Shown: positions 14,711 to 14,826 of the stretch, one piece after another
Layout of the letters: each line of letters starts with the position of its first letter
Position numbering within the stretch: the stretch's first letter is position 1
Origin: LW40-45 sp048883105
GTDB taxonomy: Archaea; Asgardarchaeota; Lokiarchaeia; Sigyniarchaeales; SOKP01
Direction of reading: 5' to 3'
DNA length: 14,826 nt
NCBI GenBank assembly: GCA_048883105.1
Contig: JBHLQY010000062.1
Span: forward strand, 1-14,826
Made by a program: the position numbers and the translations under genes
The notes under the pieces: generated by a model
Told to the model about the DNA's origin: nothing
Seen by the model: the letters and a program-made list of their open reading frames with translations, nothing else
The model's database searches: none

Positions 14711-14826
14711 TTTTCCATCATTTTTTTTTTAGGTTTTTTTAATTATAATTTAATTTTATCTTTGTTTTTATTTTAAATTTTATAATCCATGGAATCTATA
14801 CCTTACCGGAATTTAATAATTAATGC
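14711..14826. promoter_or_regulatory. Upstream region of cdhA
   Basis: These 116 bp contain long T-runs on the plus strand (A-runs in the cdhA leader). An AATTATAA element at 14743-14750 (minus sense) lies 33-40 nt before the ATG and could be the TATA box. No other gene begins before the window edge, so cdhA appears to start its own transcript. Confidence 0.4.

Noticed and set aside
1..14826. Insertion sequence, phage or genomic island
   Set aside because: There is no transposase, integrase, terminal inverted repeat or target duplication, and base composition looks even across the window.

Overview
This 14.8-kb window is AT-rich and reads as archaeal, most probably from an Asgard archaeon (Lokiarchaeia-like). 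The placement is inferred from three things. First, there is an archaeal-type CODH alpha subunit (CdhA) and a stand-alone MtrH-family tetrahydromethanopterin methyltransferase. Second, two genes look eukaryote-like: a Rag/Gtr-like small GTPase with a C-terminal roadblock-like half, and a von Willebrand A protein carrying two RING/PHD-like zinc modules. Third, the transcription signals are archaeal: TTATATAA boxes close to start codons, some positioned for leaderless mRNA, and oligo-T termination tracts. No marker gene or rRNA is present to fix the taxonomy.

Layout. Bases 1-199 are an AT-rich leader. A GPH-type sugar:cation symporter (200-1600, +) is followed after an oligo-T terminator by a maltokinase-like kinase (1704-3434, +), suggesting uptake and phosphorylation of an oligosaccharide or glycan-derived sugar. 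A ribbon-helix-helix regulator (3449-4084, -) and an ArsR-type winged-helix regulator (4665-4988, +) diverge from a 580-bp non-coding region packed with palindromes and a recurring TACAAAT motif. After a small unknown ORF (5084-5359, -) come four minus-strand genes with 72-140-bp gaps: a B12-binding radical SAM enzyme (5497-7044), a TPR solenoid protein (7117-8262), an MtrH-like methyltransferase (8351-9235) and the vWA/double-zinc protein (9327-10526). The last diverges from the HhH-GTPase-roadblock gene (10836-12041, +) across a 309-bp intergenic region. The right end holds cdhA (12362-14710, -) and, just downstream of it, a 72-codon His-rich helical protein with a TTG start (12073-12291, -).

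How it may fit together. CdhA and the MtrH-like protein both belong to C1 chemistry on the tetrahydromethanopterin Wood-Ljungdahl pathway: CdhA interconverts CO2 and CO, and MtrH-family proteins move methyl groups between corrinoid proteins and H4MPT. The radical SAM enzyme also needs cobalamin. The vWA-RING protein and the Rag-like GTPase form a divergent pair of eukaryotic-signature proteins and are the most intriguing part of the window. A functional link between them is inference from position only. There is no sign of phage, transposon, CRISPR or tRNA genes; this looks like ordinary chromosome.
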